Source: Auraticoccus cholistanensis
Lineage (GTDB): Bacteria; Actinomycetota; Actinomycetes; Propionibacteriales; Propionibacteriaceae
NCBI RefSeq assembly: GCF_009742705.1
Contig: NZ_WPCU01000005.1
Location: forward strand, 363,370-427,369
Reading direction: 5' to 3'
DNA length: 64,000 nt
Below, piece by piece: positions 1 to 9,687 of this stretch. The position numbers and the translations under genes are program-made. Below the pieces are notes generated by a model. That model was not told the origin of the DNA and searched no databases. It saw only the letters and a program-made list of their open reading frames with translations. How positions within the stretch are numbered: the first letter of the stretch is position 1; each line of letters begins with the position of its first letter.

Positions 1-195
1 CCGGGTTCTCTCGGTGTTCACGACCGACCAGCCTAGACGGCGACCCGCAGGCGGGGAGAATGCGAGCCCCGGCGCCGTCGCGTGGAGCTGCTCCCGCCCG
101 GTCCCCGCGATGAGTCGCGACCACCTGCCGGGTCTGAGACGGCAGGTCCGCAGAGCCGGCGGACCCCCACCCACGGGATCTCAGGAGGAGCGGTC

Positions 196-1050
196 ATGAC
201 GGAGCGGGGCAGGCAGGTCGCGGTGAACGGCGTCGAGCTCTGCGTGGAGACCTTCGGCGACCCGGCGGACCCGCCCGTGCTGCTGATCGGCACCACGATG
301 ATGAGCTGGCCCGACGAGCTGTGCACGGCGCTGTCCGGACGCCACGTCGTGCGCTACGACCAGCGCGACACCGGCCGCTCCACCGTCGTGGACCCCGACG
401 CGCCCGCGTACGACCTGCGCGACCTGGTGGGCGACGCGTCGCAGCTGCTGACCGCCCTGGGGCTGCGACGAGCGCACGTGGTGGGGATGGGCGTCGGTGG
501 CTTCGTCGCCCAGCTGCTCGCCCTCGACCACCCCGACCAGGTCGCGTCGCTGACCCTGGTCTCCACCCGCCCCGTCGCCCCCGGCCCCGTCGACCCCGAC
601 CTGCCCGGCCACGCGCCGCAGCTGGCGGAGCTGCTCGGCCGTCCGCAGCCGGACTGGACCGACCGGGACAGCGTGGTGGAGCACGTGACCGCCGCGGCAA
701 GAACGCTGGCGGGTCCGCGGGGCTTCGACGAGCGGGACGTCCGGGCGGCCGCCGGTGCCGTCTTCGACCGGAGCCGGCCGACGGCGTCGGCGCAGCGCGC
801 CAGCCACCTGGGCACGGTGTTCGCCGCCCTCGACTGCCGCCCCCGGTGGCGTGAGCGCCTCGGTGGCATCACCGCGCCGACCCTGGTGGTGCACGGCGAC
901 GAGGACCCGTTCTTCCCGCACGGCAACGCGGTGGCGCTGGCCTCGGAGATCCCCGGTGCCACCCTGCTCACCCTGCCCGGGACCGGCCAGGGTCTGCCGC
1001 GCGTCACCTGGCCGACCGTGGTGGACGCCCTGCTGCGTCACACCTCCTGA
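196..1050 (+). CDS. Alpha/beta-hydrolase fold protein, catalytic residues lost
   Basis: A 284-residue alpha/beta-hydrolase fold protein. The ATG at 196 is chosen because AGGAGG lies just upstream; longer in-frame starts lack a ribosome site. The fold is recognisable from the N-terminal beta strands, the nucleophile-elbow region (VVGMGVGG) and the late HGDEDP strand that normally carries the catalytic Asp. The elbow should read G-x-S-x-G but the nucleophile position is Gly99, and the usual catalytic His near the C-terminus (PGxGH) is Gln265. Two of three triad residues are therefore missing. It may be a non-catalytic binding protein or use other chemistry. It stands alone, followed after 118 bases by phoD. 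Confidence 0.85.
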   Translation: MTERGRQVAVNGVELCVETFGDPADPPVLLIGTTMMSWPDELCTALSGRHVVRYDQRDTGRSTVVDPDAPAYDLRDLVGDASQLLTALGLRRAHVVGMGVGGFVAQLLALDHPDQVASLTLVSTRPVAPGPVDPDLPGHAPQLAELLGRPQPDWTDRDSVVEHVTAAARTLAGPRGFDERDVRAAAGAVFDRSRPTASAQRASHLGTVFAALDCRPRWRERLGGITAPTLVVHGDEDPFFPHGNAVALASEIPGATLLTLPGTGQGLPRVTWPTVVDALLRHTS

Positions 1051-1168
1051 CGCCGGCGGGCGCTGACACCGCGGCGTCGCCGAACCGCCGCCGACGCGTG
1101 GGGCTCGCGTCACGGTCCGTGCACCGCGACCTGAGGGCATGGGTGCCACCCCTACCCCAGGAGATCCC

Positions 1169-2740
1169 ATGAGCACGAACCTGAACCGACGCCAGCTGAT
1201 CGGAGCCGGTCTGGCCGGCGGGCTGGCCCTCACCTCGACCGCGACCCTGCCGTCCCTGGCCGACGAGAGCAGCGAGACCGACCTGTTCACCCTCGGCGTC
1301 GCCTCCGGCGACCCGCTGCCGGACTCGGTGGTGCTGTGGACGCGGCTGTGCCGCTCGCCGCTGGCCCCCGACGGCCTCGGCGGCATGGCGGCGCGCCGCT
1401 ACCCGGTCCGCTGGGAGGTGGCCGAGGACGACGCCTTCCGCCGTGTCGTCCGTCGCGGCAGCACCGTCGCCGCCCCCTCGTGGGCGCACTCGGTGCACGT
1501 CGAGGTCGACGGGCTGCGTCCCGGGCGCGACTACTGGTTCCGCTTCCGCGCCGGCCGCCAGCTCTCCCCGGTGGGTCACACCCGCACCGCGCCGGGCTAC
1601 GACGCCGACCCGGCCGCGCTCGCCTTCGCCTTCACCTCCTGCCAGAACTACCCGGCCGGGTACTTCACCGCGCTGCGGCACATGGCCCAGGACGACCTGG
1701 ACGTCGTGCTGCACCTGGGCGACTACATCTACGAGGGCGGCGGCGGCGGCGCCCTGGGCCGTGCCCACGCCCCGGCCTCGGAGACCTTCGGGCTGGCGGA
1801 CTACCGGGTGCGGCACAGCCAGTACAAGACCGACCCCGACCTGCAGGCGCTGCACGCCGCCCACGCCATGATCAGCGTCCCCGACGACCACGAGGTCGAG
1901 AACAACTGGGCCGGCGACATCTCCCAGGTCGACACCGAGCCCGACCAGGACCCGGCGGTCTTCCGGCAGCGCCGGGCGGCCGCCTTCAAGGCCATGTACG
2001 AGAACATGCCCTACCGGCGCGCCCAGCTGCCCGACGGCCCTGACATGCGGCTCTACCGCCGCGTCCGCTACGGCCGGCTGCTGGACTTCTCGATGATCGA
2101 CACCCGCCAGTACCGCGACGACCAGCTCGAGGACTGCGTCGGCGACTGCGAGGCCCGCCGCGACCCCGGACGCACCATGCTGGGCGAGGCGCAGGAGCGC
2201 TGGCTGGTCGACGGCCTCGCCGACCCCGGCGCCGCCCGGTGGAAGGTCGTGGGCAACCAGGGCATCTCCTTCGAGGCCGACCGGGTGGCCGGCCCCGGGG
2301 TGGCCTACAGCCAGGACAACTGGGGCGGCTACGCCGGAGCGCGGCAGAGCCTCTACGACCAGGTCCACGAGGCCGGCGTGGAGAACCTCGTGGTGGTCAC
2401 CGGGGACGCCCACCGCAACGCCTCCGCCGAGCTCAAGCTCGACTTCGCCGACCAGTCCTCGCCCACGATCGGCACCGAGTTCCTGGGCACCTCGGTCAGC
2501 TCCGGCGGCGACGGCGGCGACCAGTCCGCGCTGACCCGGACGTGGCTGGCGGAGAACCCCCACATCAAGTTCGCCAACGACCAGCGGGGCTACCAGCGGG
2601 TCCGGGTCAGCCGGGAGACCCTCGAGGTCGACTACCGGGTGCTGGAGTACGTCACCCGTCCCGGCTCGCCGGTCAGCACCCGGGAGACCATGGTGGTGGA
2701 GTCGGGGCGCCCCGGGATCGTCGCCGGCGGCCGGGTCTGA
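1169..2740 (+). CDS. phoD: PhoD-family alkaline phosphatase/phosphodiesterase, Tat-exported
   Basis: A 523-residue secreted metallophosphoesterase of the PhoD family, which releases phosphate from phosphomonoesters or diesters using Fe/Ca. The ATG at 1169 follows an AGGAG site. The N-terminus carries a twin-arginine signal (NRRQLIGAG) and a hydrophobic stretch ending near residue 30. An N-terminal beta domain begins FTLGVASGDP. The metal-site motifs follow in order: FTSCQN, HLGDYIYE, DDHEVENN and GDAHRN. Length and order match ordinary PhoD. It ends 24 bases before the convergent tyrA. A second, longer PhoD lies at 24064. Confidence 0.9.
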   Translation: MSTNLNRRQLIGAGLAGGLALTSTATLPSLADESSETDLFTLGVASGDPLPDSVVLWTRLCRSPLAPDGLGGMAARRYPVRWEVAEDDAFRRVVRRGSTVAAPSWAHSVHVEVDGLRPGRDYWFRFRAGRQLSPVGHTRTAPGYDADPAALAFAFTSCQNYPAGYFTALRHMAQDDLDVVLHLGDYIYEGGGGGALGRAHAPASETFGLADYRVRHSQYKTDPDLQALHAAHAMISVPDDHEVENNWAGDISQVDTEPDQDPAVFRQRRAAAFKAMYENMPYRRAQLPDGPDMRLYRRVRYGRLLDFSMIDTRQYRDDQLEDCVGDCEARRDPGRTMLGEAQERWLVDGLADPGAARWKVVGNQGISFEADRVAGPGVAYSQDNWGGYAGARQSLYDQVHEAGVENLVVVTGDAHRNASAELKLDFADQSSPTIGTEFLGTSVSSGGDGGDQSALTRTWLAENPHIKFANDQRGYQRVRVSRETLEVDYRVLEYVTRPGSPVSTRETMVVESGRPGIVAGGRV

Positions 2741-2764
2741 GCTCCTCCGCGGGACGCGGCCGGT

Positions 2765-3862
2765 CTAGTCGGTGGCCGGTTCCACCGACCAGCCGGCGTC
2801 GCTCAGCAGGGCGGCGAGGGTGGGCTGCACCTCGGCCTCGACGTCGAGAGACAGGTAGCCCACCCTGCGGGTCGGGTCGTGCTCGATGGTGATGTCCTCG
2901 ACGTTGAGACCGGCGTCGCCGATGTCGGTGAACAGCCGGCCCAGCGCGTTGGGGGCGTCGGGGATCTCCACCACCAGCCGCGACCACTCGGTGTGCGCGC
3001 CGCCGTGCTTGCCCGGGATCCGCCGGGTGCCCTCCCGGCCCTGCTCGAGCCAGGCCACCAGGGCCTCCGGCCCCGACTCGACGGCCTCCCGGAGCCGCTC
3101 GAGGCGGCGCTGCAGCGACTGCAGCTCGACGCTGATCACGTCGGCGTTCATGCCCACGATCTGCTCCCACAGCCGCGGGTCGCCGCCGGCGATCCGGGTC
3201 ACGTCGCGCACGCCCTGACCGGCCAGCGCCAGGTGCTCGGGCGGCAGGTCGGTCAGCCCGCCGGCCACCAGCGAGGACACCAGGTGGGGCAGGTGGGACA
3301 CCCGCGCCACCGCGGCGTCGTGCTCGACCGGGTCCATCCGCACCAGGCGGGCCCGGCAGGCCTGCACCAGGGCCTCGACCGCGGCCACCGCCTCCGGCCG
3401 GGCCGAGGGGTGCTCGCACACCACCCAGGTGCGGTCGAGGAAGAGGAACGGGTCGGCGGCGACGGGCCCGGCGCGGTGCGAGCCGGCCATCGGGTGCGAC
3501 CCGACGTAGCGGCCGAGGTCGACGCCGCGGCGCTCCAGCTCGGCCAGCGGGCGCGACTTCACCGAGCCGACGTCGGTGACGACCGCCCGCGGGAAGCGCT
3601 GCAGCGCGTCGGCGACCACGTCGGCCAGCAGCCGCGGCGGCACCGCCACCACGACCAGCCCGACGGCGTCGGGGTCGGCCGGCTCGGCGACCCCCGCGCC
3701 CAGCGAGGCGGCCACCTGCGCGTGCGTGGGGACGGCGTCCTCGAGGTGGACGCGGAAACCGGCCTCGGTCAGCGCGCACCCCACCGAGGAGCCCACCATC
3801 CCCGCGCCGACCACCACCACCGGCTGCGGCACCGCCGCGGCCCTGGCCAGCGCCCGGCTCAC
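2765..3862 (-). CDS. tyrA: Prephenate dehydrogenase with C-terminal ACT domain
   Basis: A 365-residue prephenate dehydrogenase, converting prephenate to 4-hydroxyphenylpyruvate for tyrosine synthesis. A Rossmann NAD(P) site ([13 protein letters not shown]) is at residues 17-29. The family motifs [14 protein letters not shown] and SHLPH follow. The last 80 residues resemble an ACT regulatory domain ([22 protein letters not shown]), suggesting feedback control by an aromatic amino acid. The GTG start shares GTGA with the prcA stop, so it is the last gene of the pup-prcB-prcA run and probably translationally coupled to it. That position is normally occupied by pafA in many actinobacteria. Confidence 0.9.
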   Translation of the reverse strand: MSRALARAAAVPQPVVVVGAGMVGSSVGCALTEAGFRVHLEDAVPTHAQVAASLGAGVAEPADPDAVGLVVVAVPPRLLADVVADALQRFPRAVVTDVGSVKSRPLAELERRGVDLGRYVGSHPMAGSHRAGPVAADPFLFLDRTWVVCEHPSARPEAVAAVEALVQACRARLVRMDPVEHDAAVARVSHLPHLVSSLVAGGLTDLPPEHLALAGQGVRDVTRIAGGDPRLWEQIVGMNADVISVELQSLQRRLERLREAVESGPEALVAWLEQGREGTRRIPGKHGGAHTEWSRLVVEIPDAPNALGRLFTDIGDAGLNVEDITIEHDPTRRVGYLSLDVEAEVQPTLAALLSDAGWSVEPATD

Positions 3863-4578
3863 CCCGGCTGGCCCGGCCCAGCCAGCATCGGCTGGAGCAC
3901 GCCGGCGGGCAGGCGACGGAACTTGCGGGTCCGGCTGCGGCTGCGGTCCAGCACCGCGACCTCGAGGGCCTCGGCGCCGATCGTCCGCGGCGGCTGCCCG
4001 GGCCCGGCGTCGGAGGCCAGCCCGCGCACGGCCAGCCGGACGGCGTCCTCCAGCGGCAGGTCGTCGGCGTGGGCGGCCGCCACGACCTCGGTGATCACGT
4101 CGGCCGAGCCGCCCATCACCGCCAGGTGCTGCTCGTCGCCGACGGAGCCGTCGTAGGTCAGCCGGTAGATCTGGTCCTCGCCGGGCGTGGCGCCCAGCTC
4201 GGCCACCACCAGCTCCACCTCGTAGGGCTTCTCGCCCGCGCTGGAGAAGATCGTCCCCAGCAGCTGGGCGTAGGCGTTGGCCAGCCCGCGGCCGGTCACG
4301 TCGGCCCGGTCGTAGGCGTAGCCGCGCATGTCGGCGTGCCGGATGCCGGCGATGCGCAGGTTCTCGAACTCGTTGTAGCGGCCCACCGCGGCGAAGCCGA
4401 TGCGGTCGTGGATCTCGCTGACCTTGTGCAGCGCCTGCGAGCGGTTCTCGGCCACGAAGCAGATGCCGTCGGCGTAGCGCAGCACCACGACCGAGCGTCC
4501 CCGCGCGATGCCCTTGCGGGCGAAGTCGGCCCGGTCCTTCATCTGCTGCTCGGGCGCGACGTAGAACGGCGAGCTCAT
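3859..4578 (-). CDS. prcA: 20S proteasome alpha subunit
   Basis: A 239-residue proteasome alpha subunit, forming the outer gated rings of the 20S core that degrades pupylated proteins. The N-terminus ([28 protein letters not shown]) matches the bacterial PrcA start, and the Ntn-fold body follows ([17 protein letters not shown]). No catalytic threonine is expected in alpha subunits. Its ATG overlaps the prcB stop by one base (TGATG), so the two subunits should be made in equal amounts. The stop overlaps tyrA by four bases. Confidence 0.95.
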   Translation of the reverse strand: MSSPFYVAPEQQMKDRADFARKGIARGRSVVVLRYADGICFVAENRSQALHKVSEIHDRIGFAAVGRYNEFENLRIAGIRHADMRGYAYDRADVTGRGLANAYAQLLGTIFSSAGEKPYEVELVVAELGATPGEDQIYRLTYDGSVGDEQHLAVMGGSADVITEVVAAAHADDLPLEDAVRLAVRGLASDAGPGQPPRTIGAEALEVAVLDRSRSRTRKFRRLPAGVLQPMLAGPGQPG

Positions 4579-5426
4579 CAGATCACCCCCGCTGCCGGTC
4601 CGTCGGGACGTTCCATCCGGGCCTGCACCACCTCGGCGGCGATCAGGCTCGTCTCGGCCTCGCTGAGCCGGCTGACCCCCTCCTCGGTGGCCTGCATGAC
4701 GATCGGGAAGATGCGCCGGGTCAGGTCGGGGCCGCCGGTGGCCGAGTCGTCGTCGGCGGCGTCGTAGAGCGCCTGGACCACCGCGGTGGCGCAGCTGTGG
4801 GCGTCCATGCCGGGCGAGTACAGCTTCTTCAGCGACCCGCGGGCGAACACCGAGCCCGAACCCACCGAGTGGAAGGCGGTCTCCTCGTAGCGGCCGCCGG
4901 TGGCGTCGTAGGAGAAGATCCGTCCCTGCCCCTGCGCCGGGTCCCAGCCGGCGAACAGCGGCAGCACGGCCAGGCCCTGCATCGCCAGCCCCAGGTTCTG
5001 CCGGATCATCGCCGCCAGCCGGTTGGCCTTGCCGTCGAGGGAGAGCGGCGCGCCCTCGATCTTCTCGTAGTGCTCGAGCTCGGTCTGGAACAGCCGCACC
5101 ATCTCGACCGCGATCCCGGCGGCGCCGGCGATGCCGATCAGGGAGAACTCGTCGGCGGCGTACACCTTCTGGATGTCGCGCTGGGCGATCATGTGGCCCA
5201 TCGTCGCCCGCCGGTCACCGGCCACCATGACGCCGCCGGGGAAGGTGCAGGCGACGATCGTGGTGCCGTGGGGGCTGAGCTCGGTGGCGTCGGTCACCGT
5301 CGTCCGGCTGGCCGGGGCCAGCTCGGGCGCGACGGCGGACAGGAACTCGCTGAACGACGACGACCCGGCGCGGAGGAAGGCCGGCGGCAGTCCGGCCCCG
5401 AAGGACCCGGCTCCGGAGGTGCTCAC
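4578..5426 (-). CDS. prcB: 20S proteasome beta subunit (catalytic)
   Basis: A 282-residue proteasome beta subunit, the protease of the core particle. A propeptide of 54 residues precedes the conserved HGTTIVA site. Cleavage after Gly54 would expose Thr55 as the N-terminal nucleophile, close to the position in Mycobacterium. The lysine and aspartate context expected of the active site follows ([30 protein letters not shown]). The GTG start shares GTGA with the pup stop. Confidence 0.95.
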   Translation of the reverse strand: MSTSGAGSFGAGLPPAFLRAGSSSFSEFLSAVAPELAPASRTTVTDATELSPHGTTIVACTFPGGVMVAGDRRATMGHMIAQRDIQKVYAADEFSLIGIAGAAGIAVEMVRLFQTELEHYEKIEGAPLSLDGKANRLAAMIRQNLGLAMQGLAVLPLFAGWDPAQGQGRIFSYDATGGRYEETAFHSVGSGSVFARGSLKKLYSPGMDAHSCATAVVQALYDAADDDSATGGPDLTRRIFPIVMQATEEGVSRLSEAETSLIAAEVVQARMERPDGPAAGVI

Positions 5427-5599
5427 TGGCCCCCCTTCTGCACGAAGGAGCGCACGAACTCCTCGGCGTTGGACTCCAGCACCGAGTCGATCTCGTCCAG
5501 CAGGTCGTCGACGTCTCCGGACTGCTGCTGCGCGCGGGCCGGGGTGACGTCCTCCGGCTCGTCGTCGCGTCGGCTGGACCCGTGGGTCTGCTCGGACAT
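5423..5599 (-). CDS. pup: Prokaryotic ubiquitin-like protein Pup
   Basis: A 58-residue protein ending in Gly-Gly-Gln, the deamidation-requiring form of Pup, which Dop converts to a C-terminal Glu before ligation to lysines of target proteins. The C-terminal half carries the conserved [23 protein letters not shown] segment in the family's helical Mpa-binding region; the N-terminal half is polar and disordered. The ATG at 5599 has a GAAGGGAG ribosome site; an in-frame extension upstream is not Pup-like and is rejected. It overlaps prcB by four bases. Confidence 0.97.
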   Translation of the reverse strand: MSEQTHGSSRRDDEPEDVTPARAQQQSGDVDDLLDEIDSVLESNAEEFVRSFVQKGGQ

Positions 5600-5686
5600 G
5601 GCTAACTCCCTTCGCCTAGGCAGGGCCCAGCCTAGTGCTGGCCGGCGACGTCCCGCGGCGCCGGTCACGCCGCGCGGCGCGGACGC

Positions 5687-7246
5687 TCAGGACCCCAGCA
5701 GCGCCAGCAGCTCGCCGGCGTCGGCGGCGCGGTCGAAGAGCTCCCCGACGTGGGCCCGGGTGCCGCGCAGCGGGTCCGGCATCGGCAGCCGGATCCAGGA
5801 CCGCTCCCGGTCGAGCTGGAAGATCACCGAGTCCCAGGAGGCCGCCACCACCTGGTCGGCGAAGCGGCGCATGCACTGGCCGCGGAACCAGGCCCGGGTG
5901 TCGGTCGGCGGGGAGGTGCGGGCGTGCTCGACCTCGGCCTCACCCACCAGCCGGCGCATCCGGCCGCGGGCCACCAGCGCGGCGTGCAGGCTCCGCCGGG
6001 GGTCGATGTCGGCGTACTGCAGGTCGACCAGGGCCAGCTTGGGGGCGTCCCAGGCCAGGCCGTCGCGTTCGCGGTAGCGCTCCAGCAGGTGCTGCTTGGC
6101 CACCCAGTCCAGCCGGTCGGCGCAGCGGGCGGGGTCGGTGCGCAGGTCGTCGAGCACCTGCTGCCAGCCGGTGAGCAGCTCCGCCGCCTCGGCGCCGGGG
6201 TCCTCCTCGGCCCGCGCCAGGTGGGTGCGGACGGCGTCCAGCACCAGCTGCTGCAGGTCGAGCCCGCTGAGCCGGCGGCCGTCGTCCAGCTCGACCGTGG
6301 CCCGCAGCGTCGGGTCGTGGCTGATCTCGTGCATGGCCCGCACCGGGTCCAGCAGCCGGGGTGGGTCGGGCCAGGTGCCGGCCTCGACCAGCGCCAGCAC
6401 CAGCGCGGCGGTGCCCACCTTCAGCCATCCGGCGTACTCCGAGGAGCTGGCGTCGCCGGTGATGACGTGCAGCCGGCGCGAGGTGCGGGCGTCGGCGTGG
6501 GGCTCGTCGCGGGTGTTGATGATCGGCCGGTTCACCGTCGTCTCCAGGCCGACCTCGGTCTCGAAGAAGTCGGCGCGCTGGCTGAGCTGGAAGCCGGCCA
6601 GCTCGCTGCTCTGCCCGATGCCCACCCGGCCGGCGCCCACCACCACCGAGCGGGACACCAGGAAGGGGGTGAACTGCACGACCACCCGGGAGAAGGGGGT
6701 GGAGCGGTGCAGCAGGTAGTTCTCGTGGCTGCCGTAGGAGGCGCCCTTGCCGTCGGTGTTGTTGCGGTAGAGCCGGATCTCGCGCCCGAGCACCTCCGAG
6801 GCGGCCCGGGAGGCGAGCACCATCGCCTGGTCCCCGGCCCGGTCCCACAGCACCGCGTCGCGGGCCGTGGTGACCTCCGGGGTGGCGTACTCGGGGTGGG
6901 CGTGGTCGACGTAGAGCCGTGCCCCGTTGGTCAGCACCAGGTTGGCCAGGCCGGACTCCACGTCGGTCAGCTGCTCGGCGAGCGCGTCGCTGCGGGCCAG
7001 CTCGAAGCCCCGCTGGTCGGCCAGCGGCGACTCGGTCTCGTAGTCCCAGCCGGTGGGGCGCTGTGCGACGAGCTGGCCGTAGGCGCGGACGACGGCGTTG
7101 GACAGGTGCATGGGGTGCAGCTCGTCGAGCCGCTCCTGCAGCTCGGTCAGCGGGCCGCCGCCGGCGAGCAGGATGCCGTACTCGGTCTCCAGCCCCATCA
7201 CCCTCGGGCGGTGGGGGTCGGGGTTCCGCTCGCTGGGGCTGGCCAT
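5687..7246 (-). CDS. dop: Depupylase/deamidase Dop
   Basis: A 519-residue enzyme of the glutamine-synthetase-like Pup family. Dop deamidates Pup-GGQ to Pup-GGE and removes Pup from substrates. The ATP-site signature MGLETEYGI is at 17-25. WDYETESPLADQRGF at residues 67-81 is a Dop rather than PafA feature. The catalytic aspartate region LYVDHAHPEYAT puts Asp at 114. NNTDGKGASYGSHENYL and RPIINTRDEPHAD follow. The start is ambiguous between residues 1 and 17 because neither has a strong ribosome site. pup begins 87 bases downstream on the same strand. Confidence 0.93.
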   Translation of the reverse strand: MASPSERNPDPHRPRVMGLETEYGILLAGGGPLTELQERLDELHPMHLSNAVVRAYGQLVAQRPTGWDYETESPLADQRGFELARSDALAEQLTDVESGLANLVLTNGARLYVDHAHPEYATPEVTTARDAVLWDRAGDQAMVLASRAASEVLGREIRLYRNNTDGKGASYGSHENYLLHRSTPFSRVVVQFTPFLVSRSVVVGAGRVGIGQSSELAGFQLSQRADFFETEVGLETTVNRPIINTRDEPHADARTSRRLHVITGDASSSEYAGWLKVGTAALVLALVEAGTWPDPPRLLDPVRAMHEISHDPTLRATVELDDGRRLSGLDLQQLVLDAVRTHLARAEEDPGAEAAELLTGWQQVLDDLRTDPARCADRLDWVAKQHLLERYRERDGLAWDAPKLALVDLQYADIDPRRSLHAALVARGRMRRLVGEAEVEHARTSPPTDTRAWFRGQCMRRFADQVVAASWDSVIFQLDRERSWIRLPMPDPLRGTRAHVGELFDRAADAGELLALLGS

Positions 7247-7403
7247 GGCGGCGATGCTACGCGGCCACCCGGCCCCTCACTGGGAGCCTGTACGCCGTCG
7301 GCTGGCGACACCGCGACACGCCGCGACCCGCCGGGCGTGACCGCGTCGAGATACACGTGGGCAGGGGGCGGCGGGGGTGGTGGCTGGTGCGTAGGGTTCG
7401 GGC

Positions 7404-7769
7404 GTGAGACTCCTGCCCGTGGTGGTGGCCGACCTGGCCGCGGTGGTGCTGTTCGTGCTGGCGGGGGTGCGAACCCACGACGGCGGGATCGCCGCCGCCG
7501 ACGTGGCCGCGACCGCGTGGCCGTTCCTGCTCGCCCTGCTGGTGGGCTGGGCGCTGGTGCGGCTGTGGCGGGCGCCACGGCTGCTGCCCTCGGGGCTGGT
7601 GGTGTGGCTGGTCACCGCGGCGGGCGGGCTGTGGCTGCGGGTGCTGCTGACCGAGGACACCGCCCGGCTCCCGTTCGTGCTGGTCACCCTGCTGACCCTG
7701 GCGGTGCTGCTGCTCGGGTGGCGGGCGGTCGTCGTGCTGGTCGGGCGCAGCCGCGCCCGGGGACGCTGA
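7404..7769 (+). CDS. DUF3054-family small membrane protein
   Basis: A 121-residue, very hydrophobic protein with about four membrane segments (near residues 3-21, 36-55, 62-80 and 88-108). Sequence and topology resemble DUF3054, a family of unknown function common in actinobacteria. The GTG at 7404 starts the first hydrophobic helix. It lies divergently from dop across 157 bases and nine bases before the antiporter gene, so the pair probably forms one transcript. I cannot assign a function. Confidence 0.7.
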   Translation: MRLLPVVVADLAAVVLFVLAGVRTHDGGIAAADVAATAWPFLLALLVGWALVRLWRAPRLLPSGLVVWLVTAAGGLWLRVLLTEDTARLPFVLVTLLTLAVLLLGWRAVVVLVGRSRARGR

Positions 7770-7778
7770 GGAGGGGCC

Positions 7779-9683
7779 GTGCACGGACACGAGCTGGAGC
7801 TGTCGCTGCTCGCGCTGGCGATGACGGTGATCCTGGTCGCCTCGCTGTCGCGACGCTTCGGGCTGCCGTCGCCGCTGGTCCTCACCGTGGTGGGCCTGGC
7901 GGCCTCCTTCCTGCCCTTCACCCCCGACGAGCCCTTCGACCCCGACCTCATCCTGGTGGGGCTGCTGCCGCCGCTGCTGTACGCCGCCGCGGTGCAGGTC
8001 TCGCTGATCGACTTCAAGCGGGAGAGCCGGGCCATCGTGGCCCTGTCCGTGGGGCTGGTGGTGTTCACGATGCTCACCGTCGGGCTGACCACCTGGTGGC
8101 TGCTGCCCGTCCCGCTGGCCGCCGCGCTCGCGCTGGGCGCCGTGGTGGCCCCGCCCGACGCCGTGGCCGCCACCGCGGTCGGGCGGCGCATCGGGCTCCC
8201 CCGCCGGCTGGTGACGGTGCTCGAGGGCGAGTCGCTGGTCAACGACGCCACCGCCATCGTGCTGCTCGGCGCCACCTCGGCCGCGATCGTCGGCGTGGTG
8301 ACCCCGGTCGAGGTCGGGGTCGACTTCGCGCTGTCGGTGCTGGTCGGCGGGGCGGTCGGGATCGCGGTCGCGCTGCTGCTCGGCCAGCTGCACCGCCGGC
8401 TCCCCGACCCGCGGGCCAGCACCGCGCTCGCCCTGGTGACCCCCTGGCTGGCGTTCCTGCCGGCGGAGATGCTGCACGGCTCGGGCGTGCTGGCGGTGGT
8501 GCTGGCCGGTCTGCTGCTCGCCCACAAGGCCCCGGTCCAGCAGACGGCCACGGCGCGGCTCAGCCAGCGGATCAACTGGGCCACGGTGCAGTACTTCCTG
8601 GAGAACGCGGTCTTCCTGATGGCGGGGCTGCAGCTGGCGCCCACCCTGGCCGCGGTCCGCAGCTCCGAGCTCGCGGTGTGGCAGCTCGTCGGGGTGTGCG
8701 CCGCCGTGCTGGTGGTGGCGGTGCTGACCCGCCCGGTCTGGGTGGTGCTCACCGCGCGCTTCATCGCCACCCCGGGCCGCGACGGCGAGCGGCTGGGACG
8801 CGGCGAGCTGGCCGTGCTGTCCTGGGCCGGGATGCGTGGCGTGGTCACCCTGGCCGCGGCGCTCTCGCTGCCGGCCGCCACCCCGCACCGGGAGGTGCTG
8901 GTGCTGGCGGCCATGGTGGTGGTGGCGGGGACGCTGATCGGGCAGGGCGCGACCCTCCCCTGGTTCGCCCGCCGCACCGGGGTGCAGGCCCCCGACGCCC
9001 GCGCCGACTCGCTGGTGGCCGCCGAGGTGGCCGCCCACGCCGCGCGGGCCGGCCTGGCGGAGCTGGAGCGGCGCAGCACCGAGCGGTCGGCCGGCTACGA
9101 CCCCAGCGCGGTGGACGAGCTGCGCCAGCGCAGCGAGCACCGGGTCAACATGCTGTGGGAGAGCGTCCGGGCCGGACGCCGGTCCGACCAGGACATGCCC
9201 GGCGAGACCTACCGGCGGCTGCGGCTGGAGATGCTGGCGGTGGAGCGGGCCGAGGTGCTGCGGCTGCGCGACTCCCAGACCGCGGAGTCGGCCGTGCTGC
9301 AGGAGGTCCTCGACGCCCTCGACCTGGAGGAGGCGAACCTGCAGGTGATGACCGCCCGGTTCGAGCGGGCCACCGAGGGCAGCTCCCGGGAGCAGGAGGA
9401 GGTCGCCCACACCGCGCTGCGGGACAGCTGCGAGCACCTGAGCGCCGCGGAGGGCCGTCCCGACCCCGAGCCGTCCGGCGAGACCTGCCTGGACTGCGTC
9501 CGCGAGGGCACGACCCCGGTGCACCTGCGCATCTGCCTCGGCTGCGGCAACGTGGGCTGCTGCGACTCCTCCCCCGGCCGGCACGCCACCGCCCACCACG
9601 AGCGCTCGGGCCACCCGGTGATGCGCTCCTTCGAGTCCGGCGAGTCCTGGCGCTGGTGCTACGTGGACGACCGGCTGGGGTGA
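7779..9683 (+). CDS. CPA1 Na+/H+ antiporter with C-terminal UBP zinc finger
   Basis: A 634-residue cation:proton antiporter. The first ~400 residues hold about a dozen hydrophobic segments with CPA1 marks: VAPPDAVAATAV, and GESLVNDATAIVLL with the Asn155-Asp156 pair. A soluble, largely helical region of ~160 residues follows. From Cys570 to the end is a zinc finger of the UBP type (CxDC, CLGCGNVGCC, HATAHHERSGHPV, WRWCYVDD), a fold that in eukaryotes binds the free C-terminus of ubiquitin. Such fusions occur in other actinobacteria. The GTG start follows GAGGGGCC. Its position between mpa and dop is notable; see findings. Confidence 0.88.
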   Translation: MHGHELELSLLALAMTVILVASLSRRFGLPSPLVLTVVGLAASFLPFTPDEPFDPDLILVGLLPPLLYAAAVQVSLIDFKRESRAIVALSVGLVVFTMLTVGLTTWWLLPVPLAAALALGAVVAPPDAVAATAVGRRIGLPRRLVTVLEGESLVNDATAIVLLGATSAAIVGVVTPVEVGVDFALSVLVGGAVGIAVALLLGQLHRRLPDPRASTALALVTPWLAFLPAEMLHGSGVLAVVLAGLLLAHKAPVQQTATARLSQRINWATVQYFLENAVFLMAGLQLAPTLAAVRSSELAVWQLVGVCAAVLVVAVLTRPVWVVLTARFIATPGRDGERLGRGELAVLSWAGMRGVVTLAAALSLPAATPHREVLVLAAMVVVAGTLIGQGATLPWFARRTGVQAPDARADSLVAAEVAAHAARAGLAELERRSTERSAGYDPSAVDELRQRSEHRVNMLWESVRAGRRSDQDMPGETYRRLRLEMLAVERAEVLRLRDSQTAESAVLQEVLDALDLEEANLQVMTARFERATEGSSREQEEVAHTALRDSCEHLSAAEGRPDPEPSGETCLDCVREGTTPVHLRICLGCGNVGCCDSSPGRHATAHHERSGHPVMRSFESGESWRWCYVDDRLG

Positions 9684-9687
9684 GCGG

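Noticed and set aside
1-195. Short open frames at the left edge
   Set aside because: No homology, no ribosome site; probably the intergenic region before the first hydrolase.
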